A DNA stretch of 64,000 bases from Calothrix sp. HK-06 (lineage in GTDB: Bacteria; Cyanobacteriota; Cyanobacteriia; Cyanobacteriales; Nostocaceae), in the NCBI RefSeq assembly GCF_001904745.1, contig NZ_MRCD01000017.1, positions 1-64,000 on the forward strand, given 5' to 3'. Within the stretch, counting starts at the first letter, position 1. Every line of letters starts with the position of its first letter. This document shows positions 9,470 through 19,201 of this stretch, piece by piece. Below the pieces are notes generated by a model. That model was not told the DNA's origin. It searched no databases and saw nothing but the letters and a program-made list of their open reading frames with translations. Both the position numbers and the translations under genes were made by a program.

Positions 9470-11369
9470 CCCGGATTTAACTCGAAACGAGGTGCTTCAG
9501 TTTATGCGTGACACCTGCGATCAGGTGGGTGGTGTCGTCTATGACTCTAACGGACATAATGATAATTATGGTTTTGGTCGAATAAATGCTGCAAGAAGTG
9601 TTTGCGAAGCTGCATTACTCGTCGAGTTAACAACACCAAGTATAAATTTTAACGATATACCATCGGGTGAGACGACTGTTCGAGCAGTGGTGTTCTCGGT
9701 ACGTTCTTGTCGTGCAGTGCAGTTGCAAATCGTTTCCGGACCAACAACACTGACAGGCGCCGCGAACAGCTTTGGTACACCGATTGGTACATCTGTTAGC
9801 TTAGGAACAACTACCGAGATTACACCTCGCACAGCCCGCATCTGGATTTCTTACACCGCAACAAATAACGGTGATACTGCGACAGGAACTGTTACAATTC
9901 GTTGCACTCAAACCGCTCAAAAATGGACAATTCCAATTACAGCCAACACAATTAGCCGTCCCAAGGCAGCAGTTGTTATGGTACTCGATAAATCGGGTAG
10001 CATGGATTTTGATGGTGGTGATGGTCGTAAAAGAATCCAAATACTCAAAGACGCGGCGCCAGTGTTTGCGGAAGTTATCCAACCAGATAATGCACTTGGC
10101 ATCGTCAGCTTTGACCAAGATGCTTACGATGTGATGCCCATTACCCCCGCAGGTCTAGAAACATTTGGTGCTGGTCGGATAAATGCCAAAGCTGCAATTT
10201 CCGCTCATACTCCCAACCCCAGTGGTACAACGAGTATCGGTGATGGAGTTGACCTTGCTCACCAACAACTACAACCAATTAGTGGCTATGATGTCAAAGC
10301 GATGATTGTCCTAACTGATGGACAAGAAAATACTCCAAAATATATTGCCGACATCATGTCCGAGATTAACGAACGAGTGTTTGCAATAGGTTTGGGAACA
10401 GCAGAGCAAATTAACCCTGTTGCCCTGACAGCGCTGACGAATGGTACAGGTGGTTATTTACTGTTAACTGGAATTTTGGATACTGACGACTACTTCCGAC
10501 TCAGTAAGTACTACTTGCAAATTCTCGCTGGTGTCACCAATACCGAGATTGTTTTAGACCCAGAAGGATGGTTGTATCCAGATCAAGTACATCGGATTCC
10601 CTTGCAGTTAAACGAAGCTGATATCAATAGCGACATTATTTTGCTGACACCAAACCCACGCGAGATTCGCTTCCATTTGGAAACGCCCAACGGAGACATC
10701 ATCGACCCAACGACTGTTAATCCAAGTGTTAAGTATGTAGTCGGTGATGGTGTTAGTTACTACCGGATTAACTTGCCAGTCGCAGTTGCAAGTGGCGCCG
10801 CGCATTCTGGTACATGGTACGCAGTACTATCACACCAGGATATTGTGATTCCTGTCTCACAAGCGACTACTCAAAAACAGGGCATCCGCTACAGCCTCAA
10901 CGTGCATTCGTACTCCAACCTGCGTATGCGGACTAGTTTGTCACAAAACAGCTACCAACCAGGAGCAGAAATTACGCTGCGGGCAGTTTTAAGCGAATAC
11001 GATTTACCTGTAGAGTCACGAGCAACAGTACGAGCATTGTTAGAACGTCCAGACAATACAGAGACTACCCTCAGCTTCACAGAAGTCGAACCTGGTGTAT
11101 TTGAAACTAAGACAATGGCGCCTGTTCCAGGTATTTACCGTTTGAGAACACTCGCAAATGGTCGAACTTTACGCGGGCGCGCTTTTACTCGCGAACAGTC
11201 ATTAACTGCTGCGGTATGGAAAGGTGGAGACGAACCACTGCCTACTAGTAAGGGTGATACTTCTGAATGCTGTCAGCGTTCGTTACAACTGCATAAATTA
11301 CAACTTTGGCTATTAGCCTTGTTGGTGTTTATCTCTGTTATGATCTCGCTGTTGATGCTAATCAAATAA
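9459..11369 (+). pseudogene. Truncated subtilisin-like protease with VWA domain
   Basis: 636-codon frame opening at a TTG in mid-domain. The first 50 residues (LAVNPDLTRNEVLQFMRDT, GHNDNYGFGRINAARSV) are the C-terminal end of a subtilase (S8) catalytic domain; the Asp, His and Ser catalytic parts are missing. A beta-rich region follows, then a von Willebrand A domain with MIDAS motif DKSGSM (about residues 175-350), a further beta domain and a C-terminal anchor helix WLLALLVFISVMISLLMLIK. It has lost its 5' end and its signal peptide, so it is unlikely to be made in functional form, although the VWA frame itself is still open. Confidence 0.75.
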
Positions 11370-11378
11370 GAACATGCT

Positions 11379-11416
11379 TGTAGTGAGCGATGTCTTCGCG
11401 CGCATTGCTCACTACA
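11379..11416. repeat. Dispersed hairpin repeat
   Basis: TGTAGTGAGC (11379-11388) and GCTCACTACA (11407-11416) form a perfect 10-bp stem just after the VWA frame. Similar GTAGTGAGC...GCTCACTAC hairpins are common intergenic repeats in filamentous cyanobacteria. Confidence 0.6.
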
Positions 11417-11460
11417 AACTACAAATAAGGTAATGGTCTAGCGAAGCGGTAGTAAGGTAT

Positions 11461-12071
11461 CAGTATCTCCAATTTTAGCTAATCTGGGTCAAGTGGGTTT
11501 TGCCGACCAAGTATTAGATGCAGATGGTAAAATTCGTCGTGCCTTGCTTTCAGTGCGAGGCGCCAATGGTAAAGTAAACTTGAGCTTAAGTTTGCACAGT
11601 AAATTATTTGGTTCTGTAGAACAAATGCCTGGAGTACTTATCCACGCAAATATTACCAGTCAAATTGTCAAGGCAGCAATATCTGGTAAAGGAATAATAC
11701 GAACTTGCGCTCAAATATGTGAACCAAATAAATATCAGATACTTTACTACAATATTTCCAATAGTTTAGAGCAACCATCAGATATTAAAGTATCTAATTG
11801 GCAAGCGCAAATTACATGGTCATTAACTGCAAAAGAATATATTTCTGTTATGGCTGTTTACAATGAATTAATATTTATGATGTATTAACATGAGGTTCAT
11901 GCTATTAGTCAACAAGGTCAGATTGAAACAATTTATTCTGTACCTGATGGTTTTTATTGTGGTGGAATTGATACCCTTGGAGCAATTGATAATTATGCAG
12001 CAAGTCTGATTATAGCTTGCAGTTCTTGGAACGAGCCGAAACAAACACAGATTTTAGTATACCAGATTTAG
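11461..12071 (+). pseudogene. CHASE2 sensor fragment fused to unknown tail
   Basis: From about 11461 the frame reads GQVGFADQVLDADGKIRRAL, then QMPGVLIHANITSQIVKAAI. These are hallmark segments of CHASE2 extracellular sensor domains found in cyanobacterial kinases and cyclases. After SGKG the sequence no longer fits CHASE2. An in-frame TAA occurs at 11886, after which the same frame continues (HAISQQGQIETIYSVPDGF to ILVYQI) to a stop at 12071. The N-terminus, membrane helices and output domain are absent. It appears to be a chimera of two gene fragments. Confidence 0.55.
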
Positions 12072-12404
12072 CGTCAGATAGTGTTCTAGTATTTTACATG
12101 TATAAGGTGAGAGAAAGTATAAAGGCGCCAATAGACACCGCGCGTGAAAGTTAGCTATTAAAGAAGAGTATATTTTAACATTGTTTTATTTCAATAGTAA
12201 TTCTCTTAAGCAAATCATCTTCATATTGCCCCTATATAGGAATTTCCTTATCATCGACTTGTTAGTAAAAATTTAAACTATTGTTTGGTCAGACTTACTT
12301 AACAAAGAAGCAAATGTATTTGAGCTATTTACGTCTCAGTTCCCTACTAACAGAAATTTTTCAGCAAGTAACTAACCTAAAAATAATTAGATCGATACAG
12401 AGCA

Positions 12405-12563
12405 ATGATAATTTCTAAAAAAGTAGCAGATATACTGTTGGCAGCAGCAGAGAGGTACTTGGCTTCTTTGCCAGAAGAAGAACGAAATCAAATTTTGAGT
12501 CGTGCGGTAAAGAACAGCAAGCAACCTGCCACTAAACAGCCCGCTTCCTCAACAACTTTATGA
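12405..12563 (+). CDS. Small hypothetical protein (52 aa)
   Basis: Frame from ATG: MIISKKVADILLAAAERYLA, then LPEEERNQILSRAVKNS and a Pro/Ser/Thr tail. A helical, charged N-terminal half makes a real peptide plausible, but no ribosome binding site is obvious and no family was recognised. An 18-bp stretch of it recurs near 16105. Could be a fragment. Confidence 0.35.
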   Translation: MIISKKVADILLAAAERYLASLPEEERNQILSRAVKNSKQPATKQPASSTTL

Positions 12564-12587
12564 AAAGTAAACATGCAATTTATATTA

Positions 12588-12890
12588 GTTCTATCCTGAT
12601 GCATCCCCAGTAACTATGAATACGTATATGGTAGATGCACCCTAATAACGACGGCGCCTTTTATTATTTATGATTGGCGCCTTTTTATTTGTCAGCAGAA
12701 GTTCTTGTATTTCATGCTTCGGAAGCTTCTCTAATTCGGCAGTTTTTCCGTTGGATGACAGTAACCGTCGGAAATCGTACCAATTAAATTTTGTATTAGT
12801 TTTATCCTGATACGTCTCTAGTAACTATGGATACTTATATGGTAGATGCACCCTGATAATGACGGCGCCTTTTATAGTTTATAATTGGCG
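12588..12890 (+). repeat. About 100-bp direct repeat, two copies
   Basis: 12588-12690 and 12799-12890 share a long imperfect match: ATCCTGATGCATC / ATCCTGATACGTC, then AGTAACTATG, ATATGGTAGATGCACCCT and GACGGCGCCTTTTAT. The second copy runs into the left arm of the long inverted repeat around the transposase. A related segment ends the right arm near 14730-14765. Confidence 0.7.
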
Positions 12891-13095
12891 CAGGGCAAAC
12901 GCATCTTAAACTAGCTTCAGGTAAGGAATAGCGGTCAAAGTATAACACAATTTTTGATTTCAACTATTTATGATTATACAATTATTTAACTAAATACTAG
13001 TTAAATCAATCAGTTATCAAATAATATTAATATACTAATAACAACTCAAGAATCGTGCGATGAATATGGCTTCGTCATATCCGAGCCACTGGCGC
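12842..13095 (+). repeat. Long inverted repeat, left arm
   Basis: About 250 bp whose complement reappears at 14438-14765 with gaps and point changes. Matching landmarks are CTAGCTTCAGGTAAGGAATA, GCGGTCAAAG, CAGTTATCAAATAATATTA and GCTTCGTCATATCCGAGCCA. The pair brackets the ISAs1-type pseudogene and would form a foldback structure. Confidence 0.75.
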
Positions 13096-13150
13096 CGAAA
13101 AAATATGGATACGTTATGGTAGTGTCTAAAAAGATAGCCAGGGTGTAAAC

Positions 13151-14351
13151 ATGACTTATTTAACAATGGAACCTAAAAAGAAGCGAGCAATAGCTGATTT
13201 TTTTGAAAATATCCAAGACCCTAGAATTGAACGTACTAAGCAACATAAACTTATAGATATAATTACAATTGCGATTTGTGCAGTAATTTGTGGAGCCGAA
13301 ACATGGATAGCAATAGAAACTTATGGTAAAGCGAAGAAAGAATGGTTAAAACAGTTCTTAGAGTTACAAAACGGTATACCTTCTCATGATACTTTTGCAA
13401 GATTATTTGCGAGAATTAATCCTAAAGAATTTCAACAATGTTTTTTAGAATGGATAAAATCAGTCGCACAAATAATTAACGGCGAGGTAATTGCAATTGA
13501 TGGAAAAAATTTAAAACGTTCATATAACAAAAAATCATCAAAGCGTGCAATTAATATGATTAGTGCTTGGGCTGTAAGTAACAGATTAGTGATGGGACAA
13601 TTAAAAGTCAATGATAAATCAAATGAAATAGCGAAAAGTTTGCGCGTCCGGGTTTCCCGGCGCAAAACTTTTCAAGACACTGCAATTCCGGAACTTATAA
13701 ATGTATTAGATATTTCTGGTTGTATTGTCACTATAGACGCTATAGGCTGTCAGAAAGAAATAGTTAAAACAATTGTTCAAAAAGAGGGAGATTATGTAGT
13801 TGCGCTTAAATCAAATCAAGGAAATCTACATCGAAATGTAGAAAACTTATTTAAAGAAGCTATTTCCAAACGATGTCAAGGCTTTAAGGCGAGTAGTTAT
13901 AGTACTCGCGAGTTTGGTTATGGGCGTGAATAAATACGTAACTATCTAATGCTAACAGATATTTTTAAGCATATTGAAGATAACGAAAAATGGGAAAATT
14001 TTCAAAGTATTGGGATGGTTGAATCAGTAAGAATAGTAAATGGAGAAACAACGGTTGAAACACGCTATTATATAACTAGTCTCGGTTTAGATGCGAAAAA
14101 ATTTGGAAATTCACTTCGTAGCCATTGGAGCATCGAGAACTCATTACACGCTTGTGTTAGATGTTGCATTTCACGAAGATTACTGCCGTATACGTAAAGA
14201 TAATGCACCGCAAAATTTTGCGATTCTTCGCCATATTGCAGTTAATCTTTTAGGAAAAGATAAAAGTAAGAAATTTGGGATAAAGAATAAGCAGTTTTTG
14301 GCTTCAATGAATAATGAATACCTTGCTCAAGTTTTAGGATTGAATTTATAG
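13151..14351 (+). pseudogene. ISAs1-family transposase, inactivated
   Basis: The frame starts MTYLTMEPKKKRAIADFFEN and shows ISAs1 hallmarks: PSHDTFARLFARI, AIDGKNLKRSY (catalytic Asp), GCIVTIDAIGCQ (second Asp), SHWSIENSLH (Glu) and VLDVAFHEDYCRIRK. Three lesions are visible. A 48-bp palindromic insertion lies in frame at 13631-13678, an in-frame TAA follows GYGRE at 13931, and a +1 frameshift falls between IENSLH and LVLDVAF at about 14145. Full-length relatives are about 370 residues. The IS ends were not resolved; long inverted repeats lie outside the gene. Confidence 0.88.
13631..13678. repeat. 48-bp palindromic mini-element inserted in transposase
   Basis: Arms GAAAAGTTTGCGC (13633-13645) and GCGCAAAACTTTTC (13660-13673), with inner stem CCGGG TTT CCCGG. 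Removing exactly 48 bp restores the expected reading KSNEI-TAIPEL. It adds 16 residues (AKSLRVRVSRRKTFQD) without shifting frame. It resembles the very small mobile repeats described in Nostoc and Anabaena. Confidence 0.8.
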
Positions 14352-14437
14352 CTATCTAATTCTTTTTAATTTTGAATCAACTCTTGATTCTACTAATTAT
14401 AATAACAATAGCTTAATATTTATAATTGTAGTCAATG

Positions 14438-14765
14438 GGCGCCAATGGCTCGGATATGGCGAAGCCATATCCATCGCGCGATTTTTGAGTTGTTATTAGT
14501 ATATTAATATTATTTGGGAGTGTTAGTTAATATTATTTTATTTGAGAGTGTTAGTTAATATTATTTGAGAGTGTTGGTTCATATTATTTGATAACTGATT
14601 AATTTAACTAGTATATAGTTAAATAATTTTATAATCATAAATAGCTTAAACAAGAAATTGTGTTATGGTTTGACCGCTATTCCTTACCTGAAGCTAGTTT
14701 AAGATGCGTTTGCCCTGCCCTGATAACAGGGTGCGCCTTTTATCGTTAATTGATTGGTGCATCTA
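14438..14765 (+). repeat. Long inverted repeat, right arm, with tandem repeats
   Basis: Complement of 12842-13095 with extra DNA. Inside it a unit of about 22-32 bp (GAGTGTTAGTTAATATTATTT) is repeated three times at about 14517-14590, which explains most of the length difference between the arms. Confidence 0.75.
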
Positions 14766-14877
14766 CGATATTGCAAAAGCTTTACTTAAGTGATTACCAA
14801 CCAGTTTTCTATTTTTAGGTTTTGAGCAACAGTACTATAAATGTCCTTAGAGGTAACTCTGCTGGATATAACAAAAT

Positions 14878-14912
14878 AAAAAATCCCAGTTTCTTAAAAA
14901 ACTGAGATTCTG
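14878..14912 (-). terminator. Terminator of the xisF-xisH-xisI group
   Basis: On the minus strand AATCTCAGTTT, a short loop, then AAACTGGGATT followed by TTTTTATTTT: a classic stem with a T-run, 47 bp after the xisI stop codon. Confidence 0.75.
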
Positions 14913-14958
14913 AATTTTCATGAATTATTTAAGATAACTGCCAAAATTTTCTTCTTTA

Positions 14959-15294
14959 TTAACTAACTGCAAAACCATCAAACTGCCGCATAAACGGCGA
15001 GTGATATGCCAACACAATGTCGTCTTTTGCAACTCCTAGCCTTACAAACTCATCTGCAAATCCAATTTCAGTGCCATCATGCTGTATCCAAATCTTGCTA
15101 TCTTTAATATCAATATGTACAGAACACCCATAAATTCGACGCTCGTCTTTCCATCCTGCACTAACAACTTGATAGTGATCTCGTTCTAAATCAAAAACAG
15201 GCATCACTTCAATTTCACCTGATGAGAATTTATAGCTTGCATATTCTTCTAGAACTTGTTTTACTAACTCTCTGTATTTCTCTACTCTTTCCAT
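14959..15294 (-). CDS. xisI: XisI-like element excision controlling factor
   Basis: 111 residues, matching the XisI family throughout: KYRELVKQVLEEYASYK at the N-terminus, YQVVSAGWKDERRIYGCSVH, IKDSKIWIQHDGTEIGFADE and the C-terminal VLAYHSPFMRQFDGFAVS. In Anabaena, XisI with XisH is required for, and restricts, excision of the fdxN element by XisF in heterocysts. Here it overlaps xisH by 13 bp and lies in the nifH element, so it probably controls that recombination. Its biochemical activity is not known. XisI-like genes also occur widely outside such elements. Confidence 0.92.
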   Translation of the reverse strand: MERVEKYRELVKQVLEEYASYKFSSGEIEVMPVFDLERDHYQVVSAGWKDERRIYGCSVHIDIKDSKIWIQHDGTEIGFADEFVRLGVAKDDIVLAYHSPFMRQFDGFAVS

Positions 15295-15698
15295 TCTACA
15301 ATGACCTCCTGCTTGGGATCATAAATCAAAAGTTTTATGCTATATTTATTTACCATTCTTTGCACAAAGCGTTTTTCAAAAAAGCTTTTATAAGCCTGCT
15401 TTGGCACAGCTAAATACAAAATTCGTTCTGGTTGATCGAGTTCCAAGGCTTCCTGATAGTTGAGGAATTGTCCCAAAGCTGTATGAAAAGTTGAAATGGC
15501 TGATGCTTGGAGGAAGGTTTTAATTTCTACAGCAATTTTTTCTCCTGACCTTTCTGCCGCCAGCAGTTGCTCTGCTCCCAAATCAATCAGCAGTTCGACT
15601 TCCTCAACTAGAAGGCGCAACGGATCATTCGTAATTGTCCAACCGTCTTTTTCGAGCGCTCGCCTAACCGCGTCATGAAATGCATCTCTCGCAGACAT
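15282..15698 (-). CDS. xisH: XisH-like element excision controlling factor
   Basis: 138 residues of the XisH family, a PD-(D/E)XK-nuclease-like fold: DAFHDAVRRALEKDGWTIT at the start, DLGAEQLLAAERSGEKIAVE with IKTF as the E-x-K motif, FHTALGQFLNYQEALEL, and LYLAVPKQAYKSFF. In Anabaena XisH acts with XisI and XisF in fdxN element excision. The order here, recombinase then xisH then xisI, all on the nif strand, supports one excision module for the nifH element. Whether the nuclease-like site is active is unknown. Confidence 0.93.
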   Translation of the reverse strand: MSARDAFHDAVRRALEKDGWTITNDPLRLLVEEVELLIDLGAEQLLAAERSGEKIAVEIKTFLQASAISTFHTALGQFLNYQEALELDQPERILYLAVPKQAYKSFFEKRFVQRMVNKYSIKLLIYDPKQEVIVEWKE

Positions 15699-16113
15699 AG
15701 TGATTGAATGTGCAACCGGACGGCTAAAACTTGGCCACTACTATTATATAACGTAAACGACAACATCTGTCTATTTTCTTATCTTCTCTGTACCACATCA
15801 CTATTGGGAATGGCGCCCCTTGCCTGTAACAGGCAGGGATTAGAGTTCCACAAAATGAATAATTTAATTTTTGGAAACACCTGGAGCGCCAGTCGAGTAG
15901 AAGGTGTTGACAAATTAGGCATACCATGTATAAGTAGGCTCTGTGAATTCCTCAAAGCTTTATACAACCACTACAGTTTGATGGTTTAAAAGAGGCGCCA
16001 TTCTAGAATGAGGGAACAATAATTTAAGTTTTACAGAGAATCTTGCTTTGTTGGGTCTCGTTCCTCGACACCAACCTACAAATAATCAAAACCTACGCAG
16101 TATTAGAACGAAA
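15699..16113. other. Spacer between xisF and xisH with a dispersed repeat
   Basis: 415 bp without a convincing gene. At about 15829-15880 it contains AACAGGCAGGGATTAGAG, TTCCACAAAATG and AATAATTTAATTTTTGGAAA, which resembles 46428-46477 on the chromosome side. At 16105 it shares an 18-bp match with the small frame at 12405. A promoter for xisHI could lie here. Confidence 0.5.
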
Positions 16114-17523
16114 TCAAATTTTAAGCAGCACGCTGAATAATTGTGTTCGCTCTGTTACCGAACAAACTAATTCCTCAACTAGTTCGTGAAAAATGGCAGT
16201 TAGTTCTTCCCTTGTAACTATCTCCCAAAACCCCTCGCTCATCGCAATGCTACGTAATACCTGGTTTCTACTGGCATCTGCTACTATATCAAGCTCTGAG
16301 GTTTTGATTAAGGCTTCTAATTTTTGCTCTTTTATTTTAATAGTGCTGTGAAAGTCGGGGTCATTTAGTTGTTTTAGTTTTAAGATTTGTTGTTGTAACT
16401 CTAATATCTCGGCTGGTACTACTTCTGTGGTAACGATAGGCATATTATCAGCTATACTGTCAGCCTTTTGTTTTAATGCTTGAATTGCAGCATCAATGGC
16501 GCCTTCTAACCGAAAATAAGTTCGTACATCACATTTTTTAGGTTGACGCGGTTTTGGATAGGCGCCTGGACACTTTAGGTGTTCGTAGGTTTTACCATTG
16601 ATTTTTGTAGACCGTTTCTCCATTGTCGAACCACACTTGGCACATTTACACAACCCTACTAATGGGTTTGTAACATATTTACGCCTCCCACATGGATGCG
16701 TTGCCAAAATTTGAATTATTTGTTGATGTTGTGCAATCGATATAATTCCTTCATGGTCTGACTGTATTGTTATTTTTTTCTCTGAGTTGAACGGGTAGTA
16801 GCAAACCATCCCACATAATTGAGGATTTTCCAGCCATCGACGGAATGAAGACACATCTCTAGGAAAATCCTCAAACTTAAATTTACCAACCCGCTCTAAA
16901 CCATATTTATCTGTTAGTTTTCTAATAGTTTTCGATAATTCTCCCGACTCTATGAACATTTCAACGCATTCACGTGCAACCGCAGCATGTGTTTTATCTG
17001 TATTTCTATATTGTTTATTATTCGGTATAACACTATCGCCATCTTTAACAAAACCGAATATTGCTTGGTAAATCTTTCTTTTCTCTTGAAAATATCGATG
17101 TCCTTGCGTCGCGTTATATTTATTTTTATCTCGAACCTGTGCAGACATCGCAGCTAATATCCGACTGGTAAATAACCCCTCTGGGGTCTCTAAGTCCAAA
17201 CTTCCACCATCAAGAAATACCAACTCAACACCAAACTCCTGTAATTCCTGGCGCGCAACCTCCCATCCTAGAGCCGAGCGCGTAAATCTATCAAAACATG
17301 GCACGATGATTTTATCAACCTGACGCGACCGTACCAATTCTAATACTCGGTTATATCCTTTGCGCTTCTCGCTGGCGCCTGATTCTATATCCCAATGGAT
17401 TTGTTCATCGGTCAACCCATATTGTTTTAATCGGTCAATATAACGCTCCAACCCGTGACCCTCTGTATGCTGTCTTTGGGTGGAAACTCGACAATAGCCC
17501 AATGCTCTCGATAAATCGCGCAT
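16114..17523 (-). CDS. Large serine site-specific recombinase (XisF-like)
   Basis: About 469 residues. The resolvase domain starts ALGYCRVSTQRQ with the nucleophilic Ser; VDKIIVPCFDRFTRSALGWE and LDLETPEGLFTSRILAAMSA complete the catalytic core. A recombinase domain follows (FRRWLENPQLCGMVCYYPF), then a zinc ribbon CKCAKCGSTMEKRS...CPGAYPKPRQPKKC and a coiled-coil C-terminus, the XisF/phiC31-type layout. The start was set at the ATG at 17523; a TTG at 17550 would overlap the truncated nifH stop. It lies 20 bp after that stop on the same strand, so transcription from the nif operon may reach it. It presumably excises the nifH element. The nearest named relative is XisF of the fdxN element. Confidence 0.92.
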   Translation of the reverse strand: MRDLSRALGYCRVSTQRQHTEGHGLERYIDRLKQYGLTDEQIHWDIESGASEKRKGYNRVLELVRSRQVDKIIVPCFDRFTRSALGWEVARQELQEFGVELVFLDGGSLDLETPEGLFTSRILAAMSAQVRDKNKYNATQGHRYFQEKRKIYQAIFGFVKDGDSVIPNNKQYRNTDKTHAAVARECVEMFIESGELSKTIRKLTDKYGLERVGKFKFEDFPRDVSSFRRWLENPQLCGMVCYYPFNSEKKITIQSDHEGIISIAQHQQIIQILATHPCGRRKYVTNPLVGLCKCAKCGSTMEKRSTKINGKTYEHLKCPGAYPKPRQPKKCDVRTYFRLEGAIDAAIQALKQKADSIADNMPIVTTEVVPAEILELQQQILKLKQLNDPDFHSTIKIKEQKLEALIKTSELDIVADASRNQVLRSIAMSEGFWEIVTREELTAIFHELVEELVCSVTERTQLFSVLLKI

Positions 17524-17543
17524 AAATACTGTAATAACACGAT

Positions 17544-17996
<453 letters not shown>

Positions 17997-18172
17997 TTAA
18001 TCTCCTGCAATTGGTTGATTATATGGGTCTTTGAGGTTTACGGAGCGCATCTGTAGGTAATGGTGCGAACCGGGACGATGAACGTTGCCTTTTTATTACG
18101 GTGGCGGACGTTCAACCGCTTTTCGAGAATTTGAGTAGGACATGGTATTAGGTACGTGGAGTATTATTGTTT

Positions 18173-19090
18173 TTAATTTCTTGTTGGCGAACCGACTGAT
18201 TCAACAACTATATTAGGACTAATTCTTTCGCGTAAGCGCGCTTCGATGGCTATTTTTAGGGTCGCTGTGCTGCTAGAACATGAACCACAGGCGCCTTGGA
18301 GTAATACTTTAACGATATCGCCATCTACATCGTAGAGTTCAACATCTCCGCCATCAGCGATGAGAACGGGGCGAACTTCTTCATCTAAAACTTTTTGAAT
18401 AAGTGCTATTTTTTGTACGTTAGTCAGTGCGCGAGGCGCCGATTGAATAACGGGAATCACTGAGCTACTAGTAATATTTACTGCTGTCGCGGTGAAAGCT
18501 TTCTCTCTAACTTCTTGAATTATATCATCGATGTTTGCCAGACAGGAACCGCATCCGCCACCAGCTTTGACATAATTTGTTACATCCTCAGCACTGGTTA
18601 AATTGTTTTCTAAAATCACACGGCGAATCTTGTTCTCGGTTATACCGAAGCAACTACAAATTAAGGCGCCTTCGTCATCATCTTCATGAACATCGCGCTC
18701 GATGCCACGATAATTATAAATGGCTGCTTCGAGTGCTTCTTGTCCCATAACTGAGCAGTGCATCTTAGCTTCGGGTAAACCACCCAAGTAATCAGCTATT
18801 TGCTTGTTTGTGACTTTTAAAGCATTATCTAAAGTTAAACCTTTTACTAGTTCTACCAATGCTTCTGATGATGCTATTGCACTGGTACAACCAAATGTTT
18901 GAAATCGTGCATCAAGAATTTTATCGTCTTCTACATCTATTTTAAGGTGTAATCTTAAGGCATCGCCGCAAGCAATACTGCCTACTTCACCTGTTGAAAT
19001 TTTAATCCCTGCTTCGCCTTGGTCTTCTAATACGCCTTGATTTTTGGGATTATAGAACAAATCCAGTACTTTATCGGTGTATTCCCACAT
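18173..19090 (-). CDS. nifU: Fe-S cluster scaffold protein for nitrogenase
   Basis: 305 residues with all three NifU domains: an N-terminal IscU-like domain (SIACGDALRLHLKI, FGCTSAIASSEALVELVKG, MHCSVMGQEALEAAIYNYRG), a central [2Fe-2S] domain (ICSCFGITENKIRR, GGGCGSC) and a C-terminal Nfu domain with GACGSCSSSTATLK. It assembles [4Fe-4S] clusters with sulfur from NifS and hands them to NifH and other nitrogenase proteins. The start is the ATG at 19090 (MWEYTDKVLDLF); the open frame extends to 19198 but that part is repeat DNA. It sits between nifS and nifH as in other heterocystous strains. Confidence 0.97.
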   Translation of the reverse strand: MWEYTDKVLDLFYNPKNQGVLEDQGEAGIKISTGEVGSIACGDALRLHLKIDVEDDKILDARFQTFGCTSAIASSEALVELVKGLTLDNALKVTNKQIADYLGGLPEAKMHCSVMGQEALEAAIYNYRGIERDVHEDDDEGALICSCFGITENKIRRVILENNLTSAEDVTNYVKAGGGCGSCLANIDDIIQEVREKAFTATAVNITSSSVIPVIQSAPRALTNVQKIALIQKVLDEEVRPVLIADGGDVELYDVDGDIVKVLLQGACGSCSSSTATLKIAIEARLRERISPNIVVESVGSPTRN

Positions 19091-19129
19091 AGTTTTAAGA
19101 GAGTGATGAGTTGGGAGTGATGAGTCATA

Positions 19130-19201
19130 AGCTTTGAGCCAGTGCGTGACGCTATTAAATGGTTGCTTCGTTTTTAGGTTATTAATAGCGCCACGCACCC
19201 T
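19130..19201. repeat. Dispersed hairpin repeat overlapping nifS stop, copy A
   Basis: Contains GTGCGTGACGCTATTAAA, TTGCTTCGTTTTTAG and TTAATAGCGCCACGCACCCT; the two ends are inverted. A close relative lies at 31127-31193. The last bases CCCTACTT include the nifS stop codon. Confidence 0.75.

Noticed and set aside
15708-15989. 93-residue frame in the xisF-xisH spacer
   Set aside because: No protein-like features; overlaps dispersed repeats.
19091-19198. N-terminal extension of NifU by 36 residues
   Set aside because: It is encoded by repeat DNA and is absent from NifU; the ATG at 19090 gives the usual start MWEYTDKV.
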